NCBI RefSeq assembly: GCF_000308655.1
Contig: NZ_BAGC01000056.1
Coordinates: forward strand, 1-64,000
DNA: 64,000 nt
DNA from: Nocardia niigatensis NBRC 100131
GTDB taxonomy: Bacteria > Actinomycetota > Actinomycetes > Mycobacteriales > Mycobacteriaceae
Direction: 5' to 3'
Below are positions 34,228 through 42,555 of this stretch, one piece after another. A model generated the notes under the pieces. That model ran no database searches, was not told the origin of the DNA, and was given only the letters and a program-made list of their open reading frames with translations. The position numbers and the translations under genes were made by a program. Each line of letters starts with the position of its first letter. The first letter of the stretch is position 1.

Positions 34228-35710
34228 GGCCACGAATCCGACCGCCGCCGACGGACATTCGAGCCCCGAGCACGTGGACGTCCTGATCGTCGGCGCCGGT
34301 TTCGCCGGTATCGGCATGGGCATCCAGCTGGCCCGCCGCGGCCGGGACTCCTTCGTCATCATCGAGCAGGCCGACGATGTGGGCGGCACCTGGCGCGACA
34401 ATCGATATCCGGGCGTGGCCTGCGATATCCCGGCCCACCTGTATTCCTTTTCGTTCCGGCCGAATCCACGCTGGTCGCGGGTGTTCGCCGAGGGCGCGGA
34501 GATCCACGCCTACCTGCGGTCATGCGTCCAGCAGGAGGAGCTGGAACCGTATCTGCGCCTGAATTGCGCGCTGGAACAGGCGAAGTGGGTCGAAGCCGAG
34601 GCGCGCTGGTTCATCCGGACCTCCCGCGGCGACTTCACGGCCGCCACGCTGATCATCGCCACCGGCCGGCTGACCGAACCCAAGATCCCACCGGTCGCGA
34701 ATCTGGCGAATTTCGGTGGCCGCCACTGGCATTCGGCGCGCTGGAATCCGAAGGTGTCCCTGGTCGGCAAGCGGGTCGGCCTGGTGGGCACCGGCGCGTC
34801 CGCGGTCCAGATCCTGCCGCGGCTCGCGGGCGAGGCCAGCGAGGTCGTGGTCTTCCAGCGTTCGGCCCCCTATGTCCTGCCGCGCGGGGACCGCTTCTAC
34901 ACCCCCGACGAGCTGTCGAGTTTCGCCGCCGATCCGCGGACCATCACCGAGCTGCGCGACGAACTCTTCGCCGAGGCGGAGCTCAGTATCGCGGCCCGGC
35001 GACGCCGCCACCCGGAGATCGATCTGCTGCATCAGCGCGCCGCCGACCATCTGGCGGCCCAGGTCCGCGATCCTCGGCTCCGGCAGCAGCTCACCCCGGA
35101 CTACGAAATCGGCTGCAAGCGAATCCTTTTCTCCGACGACTACTACGCGGCCCTGCAGCTGGACACCGTGCGTCTGGAGCCGACCGAGCTGACCCGCATC
35201 GACGACGGGCTTGCCATCGCCGCGAGCGGGCACACGCACGACCTCGAGATCCTGGTCTTCGCCACCGGTTTCAATGCCACCCGGCCCTCGATCGCCAAGC
35301 ACATCCGGGGCCGCACGTCGCTGCTGTCCGAGCGCTGGAGCAACGGGATGGTCGCGCACGCCTCGACCACGGTGGACGGCTTCCCCAATATGTATGTGCT
35401 GGACGGCCCGAACGCGGCGCTCGGCCACAACTCGGCGATCTACGTGATCGAGACCCAGATCGATTACGTGCTCAGCGCGCTGGACCATCTCGCCTCCAGC
35501 GCGGACACCGTCCTGGAGGTCACCGCCGAGGCGGTCCGCTCGTCCATGCGCGACATCGAGGAACGCGCCCGCGACACGGTGTGGACGCAGGGCCGCTGCA
35601 CGAGCTGGTACCGCGACGAACAGACCGGTCGCGTCACTCTGCTCTGGCCGGACTCCGCGGTCTCGTTCCGCCAGAGCAACGGCGCCTTCGACATCTCCGC
35701 CTACCGGTGA
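34220..35710 (+). CDS. Baeyer-Villiger-type flavin monooxygenase, coupled to the CofH-like gene
   Basis: A 496-residue enzyme with the FAD site GAGFAGIG, VGGTWRDNRYPGVACD, the BVMO fingerprint FGGRHWHSARWN, a NADPH site GTGASAVQ, and GFNATRPS in place of the usual C-terminal ATG region. It is only distantly similar to the BVMOs at 14938 and 57235. The start codon lies inside the end of the CofH-like gene (8-bp overlap), a strong sign of functional linkage. The ketone substrate is unknown. Confidence 0.88.
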   Translation: MPEATNPTAADGHSSPEHVDVLIVGAGFAGIGMGIQLARRGRDSFVIIEQADDVGGTWRDNRYPGVACDIPAHLYSFSFRPNPRWSRVFAEGAEIHAYLRSCVQQEELEPYLRLNCALEQAKWVEAEARWFIRTSRGDFTAATLIIATGRLTEPKIPPVANLANFGGRHWHSARWNPKVSLVGKRVGLVGTGASAVQILPRLAGEASEVVVFQRSAPYVLPRGDRFYTPDELSSFAADPRTITELRDELFAEAELSIAARRRRHPEIDLLHQRAADHLAAQVRDPRLRQQLTPDYEIGCKRILFSDDYYAALQLDTVRLEPTELTRIDDGLAIAASGHTHDLEILVFATGFNATRPSIAKHIRGRTSLLSERWSNGMVAHASTTVDGFPNMYVLDGPNAALGHNSAIYVIETQIDYVLSALDHLASSADTVLEVTAEAVRSSMRDIEERARDTVWTQGRCTSWYRDEQTGRVTLLWPDSAVSFRQSNGAFDISAYR

Positions 35711-35713
35711 ACC

Positions 35714-35761
35714 CGGCCGCTCAGGATCGGGCGGCCGTCTGACGGCGGGAAGGGCCCGCCG
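35714..35761. terminator. Paired hairpins between convergent genes
   Basis: CGGCCGC/GCGGCCG (35714-35720 and 35731-35737) and CGGCGGG/CCCGCCG (35743-35749 and 35755-35761) form two consecutive stems between the BVMO stop and the lipoprotein gene stop. They probably terminate in both directions. Confidence 0.6.
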
Positions 35762-36358
35762 CTAGAACAGTGACTGCGCATCCGCGGCGAGCAGGAAGCC
35801 GTGGTCGCCGACCGTGCAGCGCACCCCCGACGTCATGGATTCGCAGATGACGCCGCGCACGCCGATGGTCTGGCCGTACTCCAGCACCTTGCCGCCGCCC
35901 TCGGTCGAGCCGTCGAGCGGCGGGCCGACGAACACGCCCTGGTTGAGGCAGCTGAATTGCGGTGTGGCGCCCCGGATCTCGGCGGCCACCGAGTGTGCCG
36001 GATTATTGGCGCAGTCGAGGCCCGCGGGGATGACGGTGGCCTTGCGCAGCTGGCAGCCGGCGGTGTGGAGGTTGTCCACGTAGATGCCGCACATGATGTT
36101 CTTGCTCGGCGACTGGAAGTAGTAGTGGCCCTGCTCCATGAAGTCGCGGGCGTCGACGTTCACGTCGTCGCGATTGGGGAGCGTCGTCGCCTGGGCCGGG
36201 GCGCTCCCGGGCGCCGAGTTCGGGGCCGTCACGGCGGTGGTCGTGACCTGGGCGGGCTGGGTGGTGCCCGGGGCGCTCGCGGGCGTCCCGTCGGGGGAAC
36301 AGGCGGCCAGGCCGCCGACGAGCAGAACGGCGGCGGCCGCGGTGAGGAACGCTCTCAT
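35762..36358 (-). CDS. Secreted lipoprotein, unknown function
   Basis: A 198-residue precursor with the lipobox in MRAFLTAAAAVLLVGGLAAC, where the cysteine would be lipidated. A Thr/Pro/Ala-rich linker and a globular domain follow, with cysteines in NIMCGIY, TAGCQLR, DCANN, FSCLN, VICES and VRCTV. These suggest disulfides outside the membrane. Similar small Nocardia/Mycobacterium lipoproteins have no assigned role. ATG 36358 is chosen because the signal peptide starts there; the frame extends to 36427. Confidence 0.75.
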   Translation of the reverse strand: MRAFLTAAAAVLLVGGLAACSPDGTPASAPGTTQPAQVTTTAVTAPNSAPGSAPAQATTLPNRDDVNVDARDFMEQGHYYFQSPSKNIMCGIYVDNLHTAGCQLRKATVIPAGLDCANNPAHSVAAEIRGATPQFSCLNQGVFVGPPLDGSTEGGGKVLEYGQTIGVRGVICESMTSGVRCTVGDHGFLLAADAQSLF

Positions 36359-36605
36359 GACCACTTCGCTTTCGATCGCAGGGACGAGCTTGGCGCCACG
36401 GGTAGTTCGACACGCCCACAGGAACATTCGCGACCCACGAGGTGATCGTTAGTCAACGCAATGGCCCCAGATGAACGGGCTTGACGGCACCCATCGTGCC
36501 CGATATCCGTGATCGCTCCGGCACCGGGATGAACACTCGGCGGCTCGAGCATTTCCACAGCGTTTCCCGCGAGACCGGACCCGTCGGTCGGCCTAGGCTG
36601 AGGGT

Positions 36606-37517
36606 ATGACGCCGCTGCAGCGCTATATCGCAGAGGAAATCGCCACCGACCACGCCGAAGGGCTGCTCAGCCGCCGGGAAGCGCTGCGGCGGCTGGGACT
36701 ACTCGGAATGGGGACGCCGGCGGCCGTGGCGCTGCTGGCCGCCTGCGCCGATTCCGGGAAGCAGTCCTCCCCCACGACTGCCGCCCCGGCCTCGTCCACG
36801 ACCGCCTCGGCCGCACCGCCCGGCACCGAGACCGCCTTGCAGCCGAGCGCCATCACCTTCGCCGGACCCGAGGGCCGCACCCTCCAGGCCGCGTGGGCGG
36901 AGGCGTCCCAGCCCAGGGGCGGCGTGCTCGTCATCCACGAGAACCGCGGCCTGACCGACCACATCCGTTCGGTGACAGGCCGATTCGCGGGCGTCGGGTA
37001 TTCGGCGCTGGCGGTGGACCTGCTCTCCGAGGAGGGCGGCACCGCCACCTTCACCGATCAGGCGGCCGCCACCGCCGCGCTCGGCAAGATCCCGCAGGAC
37101 CGCTTCGTCGCCGATCTGCGCGCGGGCCTCACCGAACTGCAGCGCCGGGTGCCCGGAAAGAAGCTGGGCGCCACCGGCTTCTGCTTCGGCGGCGGCCTGA
37201 CCTGGCTGCTGCTCACCTCGGGCACCCCCGAGCTCGCCGCGGCCACCCCCTTCTACGGCCCGTTCCCCGACGGCGGCGAGGTCACCGGTTCCAAGGCCGC
37301 GGTGCTGGCCGTCTACGGCGCCCTGGACAGCCGGGTCGACGCCTCCCGCCCGGCCGCCGAAGCCGCCCTCGACAAGGCGGGGCTCCCGCACGAGAGCTTC
37401 GTCGCCGAGAATGCCGACCACGCCTTCTTCAACGACGCCGGCCCCCGCTACCAGCCCACCGCCGCCGCCGAAGCCTGGCGGCGGGTGCTCGATTGGTACG
37501 GCCGCTATCTGGCCTGA
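36606..37517 (+). CDS. Dienelactone-hydrolase-family protein, Tat-type lipoprotein
   Basis: A 303-residue protein. The N-terminus has SRREALRRLGLLG, a twin-arginine signal, and a lipobox in ALLAAC, so it is likely exported folded and lipid-anchored. The catalytic domain has the DLH cysteine elbow GFCFGGG, the acid in GALDSRVD and histidine in ADHAFFN (Cys-Asp-His triad). An ENRGL segment is also typical. TAGGCT six bases before the ATG suggests a leaderless or short-leader promoter. The natural substrate is unknown. Confidence 0.87.
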   Translation: MTPLQRYIAEEIATDHAEGLLSRREALRRLGLLGMGTPAAVALLAACADSGKQSSPTTAAPASSTTASAAPPGTETALQPSAITFAGPEGRTLQAAWAEASQPRGGVLVIHENRGLTDHIRSVTGRFAGVGYSALAVDLLSEEGGTATFTDQAAATAALGKIPQDRFVADLRAGLTELQRRVPGKKLGATGFCFGGGLTWLLLTSGTPELAAATPFYGPFPDGGEVTGSKAAVLAVYGALDSRVDASRPAAEAALDKAGLPHESFVAENADHAFFNDAGPRYQPTAAAEAWRRVLDWYGRYLA

Positions 37518-37549
37518 CACCGCCGCGGGCCGGATGGTTGCATGGGCAC

Positions 37550-38434
37550 GTGGAATTGCGTCAGTTGCGGTATTTCGTCACCGTCGCCGAGGAGTTGCAC
37601 TTCGGCCGGGCCGCGGAGCGATTGCACATCGCGCAACCCGCGGTGAGCCAGCAGGTGCGCCGCTTGGAGCGGGATCTGGGCGTGGAGCTGCTGGACCGGT
37701 CACCGCGGCGGGTGCGGCTGACCGAGGCCGGTTCACGGTTCCTGCCCGCGGCGCGGAGTGTGCTGGCCGCGGCCGATCAGGCCCGGGCCAGCGTGGCCGG
37801 CCTGGCCGCCGGCCGGGCGGAGGTGTTCCGGCTGGGCACGGTGACCGGACTGGGCGAACGCCTCGACGCGGTCCTGGACGCCTTCGCCGGACAGGCGCCA
37901 CGGGTGCAGGTCGAACTGGTGGCGCTGCCGGTGCGGGATCGGCTGGCCCGGGTCGCGGACGGCGGCCTGGACGCCGCGTTCGTGCGCGCGCCGGAACCCG
38001 GTGAAAGCCCGGAACTCGACTTCCTGCCCGCCTGGGACGACCCGCTGGTGGTGGCGCTGCCCGCCAAACACACACTGGCGAAACAGGATTCGATCCGGCT
38101 GGCCGATCTCGCCACGGTGCCGCTGCGGCTGACCGAGCGGCGCAACCACCCGGCGCTGGTGGATCTGGTGCTGACCGCCTGTGTGCGTGCCGGATTCGAG
38201 CCGATGCCCGCGCCCACCTCCACCACCCTGCAGGACACGCTGGCGGCCATCGGCGCGGGCTCGCCCATGTGGACGGTGGTCTACGAGTCGAATGCCCGGC
38301 AGGTGCACAACTCGCGGGTGGCCTTCCGCCCCTTCGCCGATGCGGGCATGAGCCTGCCCATCGCGCTGGCGGTACGGGCGGACGCGGCGTCGCCGAATCT
38401 GCGGCTGCTGGGCGCGCTGCTCGCGGGCGCCTGA
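37550..38434 (+). CDS. LysR-family transcriptional regulator
   Basis: A 294-residue regulator that begins ELRQLRYFVTVAEELHFGRA with the LysR helix-turn-helix IAQPAVSQQVRRLERDLG and LTEAGSRFLPAA. A periplasmic-binding-like effector domain follows. GTG at 37550 is the first codon of the conserved start. It is 33 bp after the DLH gene and 166 bp before a tautomerase gene, whose upstream region holds a GATAAG palindrome. Confidence 0.9.
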   Translation: MELRQLRYFVTVAEELHFGRAAERLHIAQPAVSQQVRRLERDLGVELLDRSPRRVRLTEAGSRFLPAARSVLAAADQARASVAGLAAGRAEVFRLGTVTGLGERLDAVLDAFAGQAPRVQVELVALPVRDRLARVADGGLDAAFVRAPEPGESPELDFLPAWDDPLVVALPAKHTLAKQDSIRLADLATVPLRLTERRNHPALVDLVLTACVRAGFEPMPAPTSTTLQDTLAAIGAGSPMWTVVYESNARQVHNSRVAFRPFADAGMSLPIALAVRADAASPNLRLLGALLAGA

Positions 38435-38443
38435 GCCGAAACG

Positions 38444-38464
38444 GCGATAAGAATCGCTTATCGC
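38444..38464. promoter_or_regulatory. Palindrome upstream of the tautomerase gene
   Basis: GCGATAAG-AATCG-CTTATCGC has perfect 8-bp arms and begins ten bases after the LysR stop. The ATAAG-N5-CTTAT core is compatible with a LysR-type site for the downstream gene, or it could be a short terminator of lysR. Confidence 0.5.
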
Positions 38465-38600
38465 TGCGCGAACGACCTGCGCATTGGTCGGGCGCCGGTT
38501 TACCGGTGAACTGTTCACAGGCCGCCGAACGGATCGGAGATCGGAATCAGGAGTTCCGAAATGGCCGGTATCCCAGCAGTTTTCGCGAAGGAGAACAGTC

Positions 38601-38786
38601 ATGCCCATCGTCACCGTGCAGCAGGGTCCGCGTACCGTCGAGCTGAAGCGGGACCTGGTCCGCCGCATCACCGATGCCTTCGTGGACGCCTACCAGATTC
38701 CGGCCGAGGCCGTGCAGGTGTGGATCCACGAGACCCCCGCCGACAGCTGGGGCACCGCCGGTCGCCTGACCGCGGACGGCAAGTAG
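38601..38786 (+). CDS. 4-Oxalocrotonate tautomerase family protein
   Basis: A 61-residue protein with the catalytic proline directly after the initiator methionine (MPIVTVQQGPRTVELK) and the usual helix (RRITDAFVDAYQIPAEAVQ) and strand (WIHETPADSW). Family members assemble as hexamers and tautomerise 2-hydroxymuconate-like acids in aromatic catabolism. AAGGAG precedes ATG 38601. It is probably under control of the LysR protein encoded upstream. Confidence 0.88.
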   Translation: MPIVTVQQGPRTVELKRDLVRRITDAFVDAYQIPAEAVQVWIHETPADSWGTAGRLTADGK

Positions 38787-38958
38787 CCGGTATGCCGGCG
38801 GGTCGCCGGGCGGCCGGAATCGGCCGTGGCAGCGCCGAAACCGACTGCGGCACACCCGAACCGACCCGCCGGTACCGTTAGATGTCGGACCCGTGACAAC
38901 CTGGCATCGACTATGCATGTTCCCAGGTAGACCCCCATTTTAGTGATACAACGGCAGC

Positions 38959-39615
38959 ATGACGGAGGATGTCGGCACCGTACCCGTACCGACCGCGGCG
39001 GGACTTTCGGTGGAATTCTGGGGCTATTGCATGTGGGGCCTCGCGGGACTCGCGATCGCCACCTCGGAGCTGGCGTCGGTCTTCGGACTGGCGAGCTGGC
39101 CGACCATCTCGAACACCATCGGGCATCTGGAGACCGAGCACTCGTTCGTGCGGCTCATCGTCGTCTCGGTGATCGTGCTGCTGGCGTATTACGCTGTCCC
39201 GCAACTGGCCATCCCGCCCGAACCCGCGCCGCAGACGGTCGCCGGGCGCACCCTCACCGTGAACGGCCGTGTCACCAAGCCGGATTCGCTGATCACCCTG
39301 CTGGGCGCGGGATACCTGCTGGCCGCGTTGGGTACCTTCATCTTCGGCGTCCTGTTCGCCGCCACCGATCGCGGCATGCACCCGCAGTCGTATCTGGGCG
39401 CGTACGTGCTCTACGGACTGATCGCCCTGATGTGGGTGATCGTGCCGAGCATCCTGGCCATGTTCTTCAGCCGGGATGTCCCCTTCCCCACCCTGTTTCG
39501 CACCATCGGCTACCTGGAGCGCCGCGCCCACCCGGTCGCTGCGATCCTGCTGGCGGCCCTGGTGGTGCTGCTCATCCACCTGGCCTTCTACCCCTGGCCT
39601 CGGGTACAGAGTTGA
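38959..39615 (+). CDS. Membrane protein of unknown function
   Basis: A 218-residue protein with about four to five hydrophobic segments (WGLAGLAIATSELASVFGL, LIVVSVIVLLAYYAV, LLGAGYLLAALGTFIFGVLF, LYGLIALMWVIVPSILAMFF, AAILLAALVVLLIHLAFY). I recognise no family motif. It is monocistronic and preceded by a 172-bp gap in which I see no further gene. Confidence 0.7.
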   Translation: MTEDVGTVPVPTAAGLSVEFWGYCMWGLAGLAIATSELASVFGLASWPTISNTIGHLETEHSFVRLIVVSVIVLLAYYAVPQLAIPPEPAPQTVAGRTLTVNGRVTKPDSLITLLGAGYLLAALGTFIFGVLFAATDRGMHPQSYLGAYVLYGLIALMWVIVPSILAMFFSRDVPFPTLFRTIGYLERRAHPVAAILLAALVVLLIHLAFYPWPRVQS

Positions 39616-39647
39616 GCGGCGGCAGCACGGAATCCGCTGCGCCCGAA

Positions 39648-39833
39648 TTATTTACGACCGCGTAGCAGCAGGAACGCGGCGTAGGCCGCGCCGGAGATGC
39701 CCACCACCACGACCACGCCGATGGTTGTCAGGATTGCGTCCACCCTTGTGATTCTAGGCTTTTCGGGGGTTCCCTGAGGTGTGGACAGCGAGTGACGCTG
39801 CCGCGGAAGGTGAATCGTCAGCGTGTCGGCCAC
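39648..39833 (-). CDS. Small single-span membrane protein
   Basis: A 61-residue frame ending in a clear transmembrane helix (ILTTIGVVVVVGISGAAYAA) and the basic tail RGRK. GTG 39833 gives 61 residues, and GTG 39743 gives a 31-residue peptide that is nearly all membrane helix. Neither has a convincing ribosome-binding site. It is convergent with the membrane protein before it. Unknown function. Confidence 0.45.
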   Translation of the reverse strand: MADTLTIHLPRQRHSLSTPQGTPEKPRITRVDAILTTIGVVVVVGISGAAYAAFLLLRGRK

Positions 39834-39975
39834 GGCGGCGTGGCGACCATCCGAGACCCGATCCAGCGATCGTGCCCGGCTCCCGCTCCGGCCGGCCCGG
39901 CTCTCGCGCTGATCGCGCTCGCGGATCCGGCGTGCCGCGCATGCCCTATCTGTGAAAGAAGCGTATGCAGGAGTT

Positions 39976-40152
39976 ATGGGTCGCCATCCGCAGCGGACAC
40001 CGCTCTACGGGGCGCTGATGCTGATCGGGGTCATGCTCACCGGACTGTGGGTCCGGGACTGGCCCTGGCTGTGGCTACGGGCGGCCGGGTTCGTCGCGCT
40101 CTTCGTGATCGCGTTCGCCGGGTTTCTCATGACCTTCCGCGACCTGTCATGA
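39976..40152 (+). CDS. Small two-span membrane protein
   Basis: A 58-residue product with two hydrophobic helices (LYGALMLIGVMLTGLWV and WLRAAGFVALFVIAFAGFLM). AGGAG lies 4 bases before ATG 39976. No family is recognised. A hairpin follows at 40169. Confidence 0.6.
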   Translation: MGRHPQRTPLYGALMLIGVMLTGLWVRDWPWLWLRAAGFVALFVIAFAGFLMTFRDLS

Positions 40153-40168
40153 GCAGGCTGGAACTTTC

Positions 40169-40187
40169 TCCGGGCAATTCGCCCGGA
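40169..40187 (+). terminator. Small hairpin after the membrane-protein gene
   Basis: TCCGGGC-AATTC-GCCCGGA, a perfect 7-bp stem, lies 17 bases after the stop at 40152 and ~75 bp before the CDF gene. Confidence 0.55.
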
Positions 40188-40262
40188 TCGGACGTGTCAC
40201 AAATATTGCATACATAGCGATTCATGCATATGGTGTTCGTCGGGCACTACCGAAGGAGGGTT

Positions 40263-41252
40263 ATGGGCGGGCACGAGCATTCCCACGGACACGATCACGC
40301 CGGACATTCGCACGGCGCGACCGCCGACAGCGACAAGCGCTGGCTGGCCGGCGCCCTCGCGGTCATCGTGGTGTTCCTGCTCGGCGAGGTCGTGGTCGGC
40401 CTGATCGCCGGGTCGCTGGCGCTGCTCTCCGACGCCGCGCACATGCTCACCGACGCGGCCTCGATCGTGCTCGCACTGTGGGCCATCCGGCTGGCGGCCC
40501 GGCCCGCCGAGGGCCGCATGACCTTCGGCTGGAAACGCGCCGAGATCCTCTCCGCCCAGGCCAACGGCCTGACGCTGCTGGGCCTGGCGGCCTGGCTGAC
40601 CTACGAGGCGATCCACCGCCTCATCGATCCGCCCGACGTGGCCGGTGGCCTGGTGCTGGTCACCGCCCTGGTGGGCATCGTGGTGAACGTGCTGGCCAGC
40701 TGGATGATCAGCCGCGCCAACCGGACCAGTCTCAATGTCGAGGGCGCCTACCAGCACATCCTCAACGACCTGTTCGCCTTCATCGCCACCGCGGTCGCCG
40801 GTCTGATCATCATGCTCACCGGCTTCGACCGCGCCGACGGCATCGCCACCCTGATCGTGGTGGTCCTCATGGTGAAGGCCGGCCTCGGCCTGGTCCGGGC
40901 CTCCGGCCGCATCTTCCTCGAGGCCGCGCCCGCCTACCTCGACCCGGTCGAGATCGGCCGGGAGATGGCCGAAGTCGACTGCGTCATCGAGGTGCACGAC
41001 CTGCACGTCTGGGAGATCACCTCCGGCACCCCGTCGCTGTCGGCGCACATCCTGGTCGCGCCCGGCACGGACAGCCAGGCGGTGCGCGCGGCCGTCGCCG
41101 GCATGCTGGCCGACAAGCACCACATCGACCACAGCGTGCTCCAGGTCGACTACACCGACCATGAGGAATGCCCCGACACCGAGCACGACCACATCCCGCA
41201 CTGCCAGGACGCGCACGGCCCGGTGCACCGCAAATCCATTGCCACGAACTGA
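40263..41252 (+). CDS. Cation-diffusion-facilitator (CzcD-type) metal exporter
   Basis: A 329-residue membrane transporter that exports Zn2+ (or Co/Cd) by proton antiport. The N-terminus is histidine-rich (GGHEHSHGHDHAGHSHG). Six transmembrane helices contain the metal site residues SDAAHMLTDA and QHILNDLFAF (HxxxD). The C-terminal cytoplasmic domain includes IEVHDLHVWEITSG, and the tail is also metal-binding (CPDTEHDHIPHCQDAHG). GAAGGAGG precedes the ATG. The AT-rich region at 40200-40230 may hold a metal-responsive operator, but I cannot define it. Confidence 0.94.
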   Translation: MGGHEHSHGHDHAGHSHGATADSDKRWLAGALAVIVVFLLGEVVVGLIAGSLALLSDAAHMLTDAASIVLALWAIRLAARPAEGRMTFGWKRAEILSAQANGLTLLGLAAWLTYEAIHRLIDPPDVAGGLVLVTALVGIVVNVLASWMISRANRTSLNVEGAYQHILNDLFAFIATAVAGLIIMLTGFDRADGIATLIVVVLMVKAGLGLVRASGRIFLEAAPAYLDPVEIGREMAEVDCVIEVHDLHVWEITSGTPSLSAHILVAPGTDSQAVRAAVAGMLADKHHIDHSVLQVDYTDHEECPDTEHDHIPHCQDAHGPVHRKSIATN

Positions 41253-41267
41253 GATCCGGCCGCTCGG

Positions 41268-42110
41268 TCAGGAAGGAACGGGATGCAGCCCGGCGAGCCG
41301 GGCCAGCGCCGCCGCGGCCGGTGACCCGGGTGCCGCGGTGTACACGACCAGCAGCTGATCGGGGTCGCCCGGCAGCGTGAGGGTTTCGTAGCCGAGGTCG
41401 AGCCGGCCCACCTCCGCGTGCTGAATCAGCTTGACCCCGCGCGTCTTCTCCTTGATCGGATGCGCGGCCCACAGCCGCCGGAAGACCGCGCTGCGGGCGG
41501 ACAGCTCCTCGACCAGCGCGGCCGTCCGCGGGTCATCGGGGTGCAGTCCCGTATCGCGGCGCAGGAATGCGACGGTCTCACCCGCCACCTCCTCCCAGTC
41601 CGGGTAGAAGCCCGGCGCGGCCGGATCGAGGAACAGGTAGCGCGCCTGGTTCCGCTCCGCGGCCGGGCTGCGGGAGAATCCGGATACCAAGTCGCCCAGG
41701 GCATTCCAGGCCAGTACGTCCATCAGCCGGCCCAGTACGAAGGCGGGCGCGGTGAGAGCGTCGAGCACCAGCCGCACACCGGGATGGACAGTGTCGCGGT
41801 AGACGCCGGCCACGGTGGTCGGATGCGCGTCGACCGTGCCGCCCGGCCGGGCCAGCGCGTACAGGTGCAGTCGTTCCTGATCATCGAGCCGCAACGCGCG
41901 GGCGACCGCGTCCAGCACCGCGTCCGAAACATGTTTGCCGCGGCCCTGTTCCAGGCGGATGTAGTAGTCGACGCTCACCCCGGCCAATTGCGCCACCTCC
42001 TCGCGGCGCAGGCCGGGGACCCGGCGGCGGCCGTAGTCGCGCAGCCCCGCGTCCGCGGGCTGGATGCGGGAGCGGCGCGAGCGCAGGAAGTCGCCGAGAT
42101 CGTTCTGCAT
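41268..42110 (-). CDS. XRE-type regulator with MmyB-like ligand domain
   Basis: A 280-residue regulator. Residues ~25-80 form the helix-turn-helix (VPGLRREEVAQLAGVSVDYY, RLEQGRGKHVS). The rest is an MmyB-like domain (AWNALGDLVSGFSRSPAAER, NQARYLFLDPAAPGFYPDWE) known to bind fatty-acid-like ligands in structural studies of the family. Members often sit divergently beside an SDR gene that they control. Here the SDR gene is 2.4 kb away, beyond an inserted kinase segment, and a second copy of this gene's 5' end lies next to it. Confidence 0.88.
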   Translation of the reverse strand: MQNDLGDFLRSRRSRIQPADAGLRDYGRRRVPGLRREEVAQLAGVSVDYYIRLEQGRGKHVSDAVLDAVARALRLDDQERLHLYALARPGGTVDAHPTTVAGVYRDTVHPGVRLVLDALTAPAFVLGRLMDVLAWNALGDLVSGFSRSPAAERNQARYLFLDPAAPGFYPDWEEVAGETVAFLRRDTGLHPDDPRTAALVEELSARSAVFRRLWAAHPIKEKTRGVKLIQHAEVGRLDLGYETLTLPGDPDQLLVVYTAAPGSPAAAALARLAGLHPVPS

Positions 42111-42191
42111 GGGGTCCAGCGTACGAACCCGTCCTGGTACGGCAGACCCAGGAAAACCGCAACCCGCGTTGCCATCCGCGCCGCGCTCGCA
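41975..42191. repeat. Direct repeat A (5' end of the XRE gene plus upstream region)
   Basis: About 217 bp covering codons 1-45 of the regulator and 80 bp upstream. It recurs in the same orientation at 44318-44535 at roughly 90% identity by eye. Together the copies bracket the kinase gene. Confidence 0.8.
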
Positions 42192-42214
42192 CGCTCGCAG
42201 CAGGACGCACCGGG

Positions 42215-42465
42215 ACTCGGAGTGCTCGCCAGGTCCAGGGCTTCAGCACCAGTCCACGGAGGCACGCGATGCGGTGCTCGGCTTCTACCGCGGCTGCTTG
42301 CCACGTATCCGATCGGCCGAGCGCGAAACCGACCCATCGGAGCTCCTGGATATCGGCAAGTATCGGATAACCCGGCCACCGGGTCATGTCGTAGCCACCG
42401 TAGGCGTCGACAACCCGTTTCATATCCATGCTCAGATTCCACGTGTCAAGGTTCCCCAGGGCCAT
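42215..42465 (-). pseudogene. C-terminal fragment of an aminoglycoside-phosphotransferase-like gene
   Basis: The minus strand reads SMDMKRVVDAYGGYDMTRWP, then GYPILADIQELRWVGFALG and EAEHRIACLRGLVL. This matches the usual C-terminus of APH-family phosphotransferases (VDAYGYD, RWPGF, LRDIRELRM, RRIADLR). The upstream catalytic part is absent and the frame runs into the repeat without a proper stop. It is a relic carried with the kinase segment. Confidence 0.5.
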
Positions 42466-42555
42466 CGCTGAGATAGGGCATCCGGTAGCGGGCGTCGTGT
42501 ACACCCGGTGCCGTCGCGGTCGTGCAGCGGTCTGTTCCGGGGGTACGGTCAGAGC

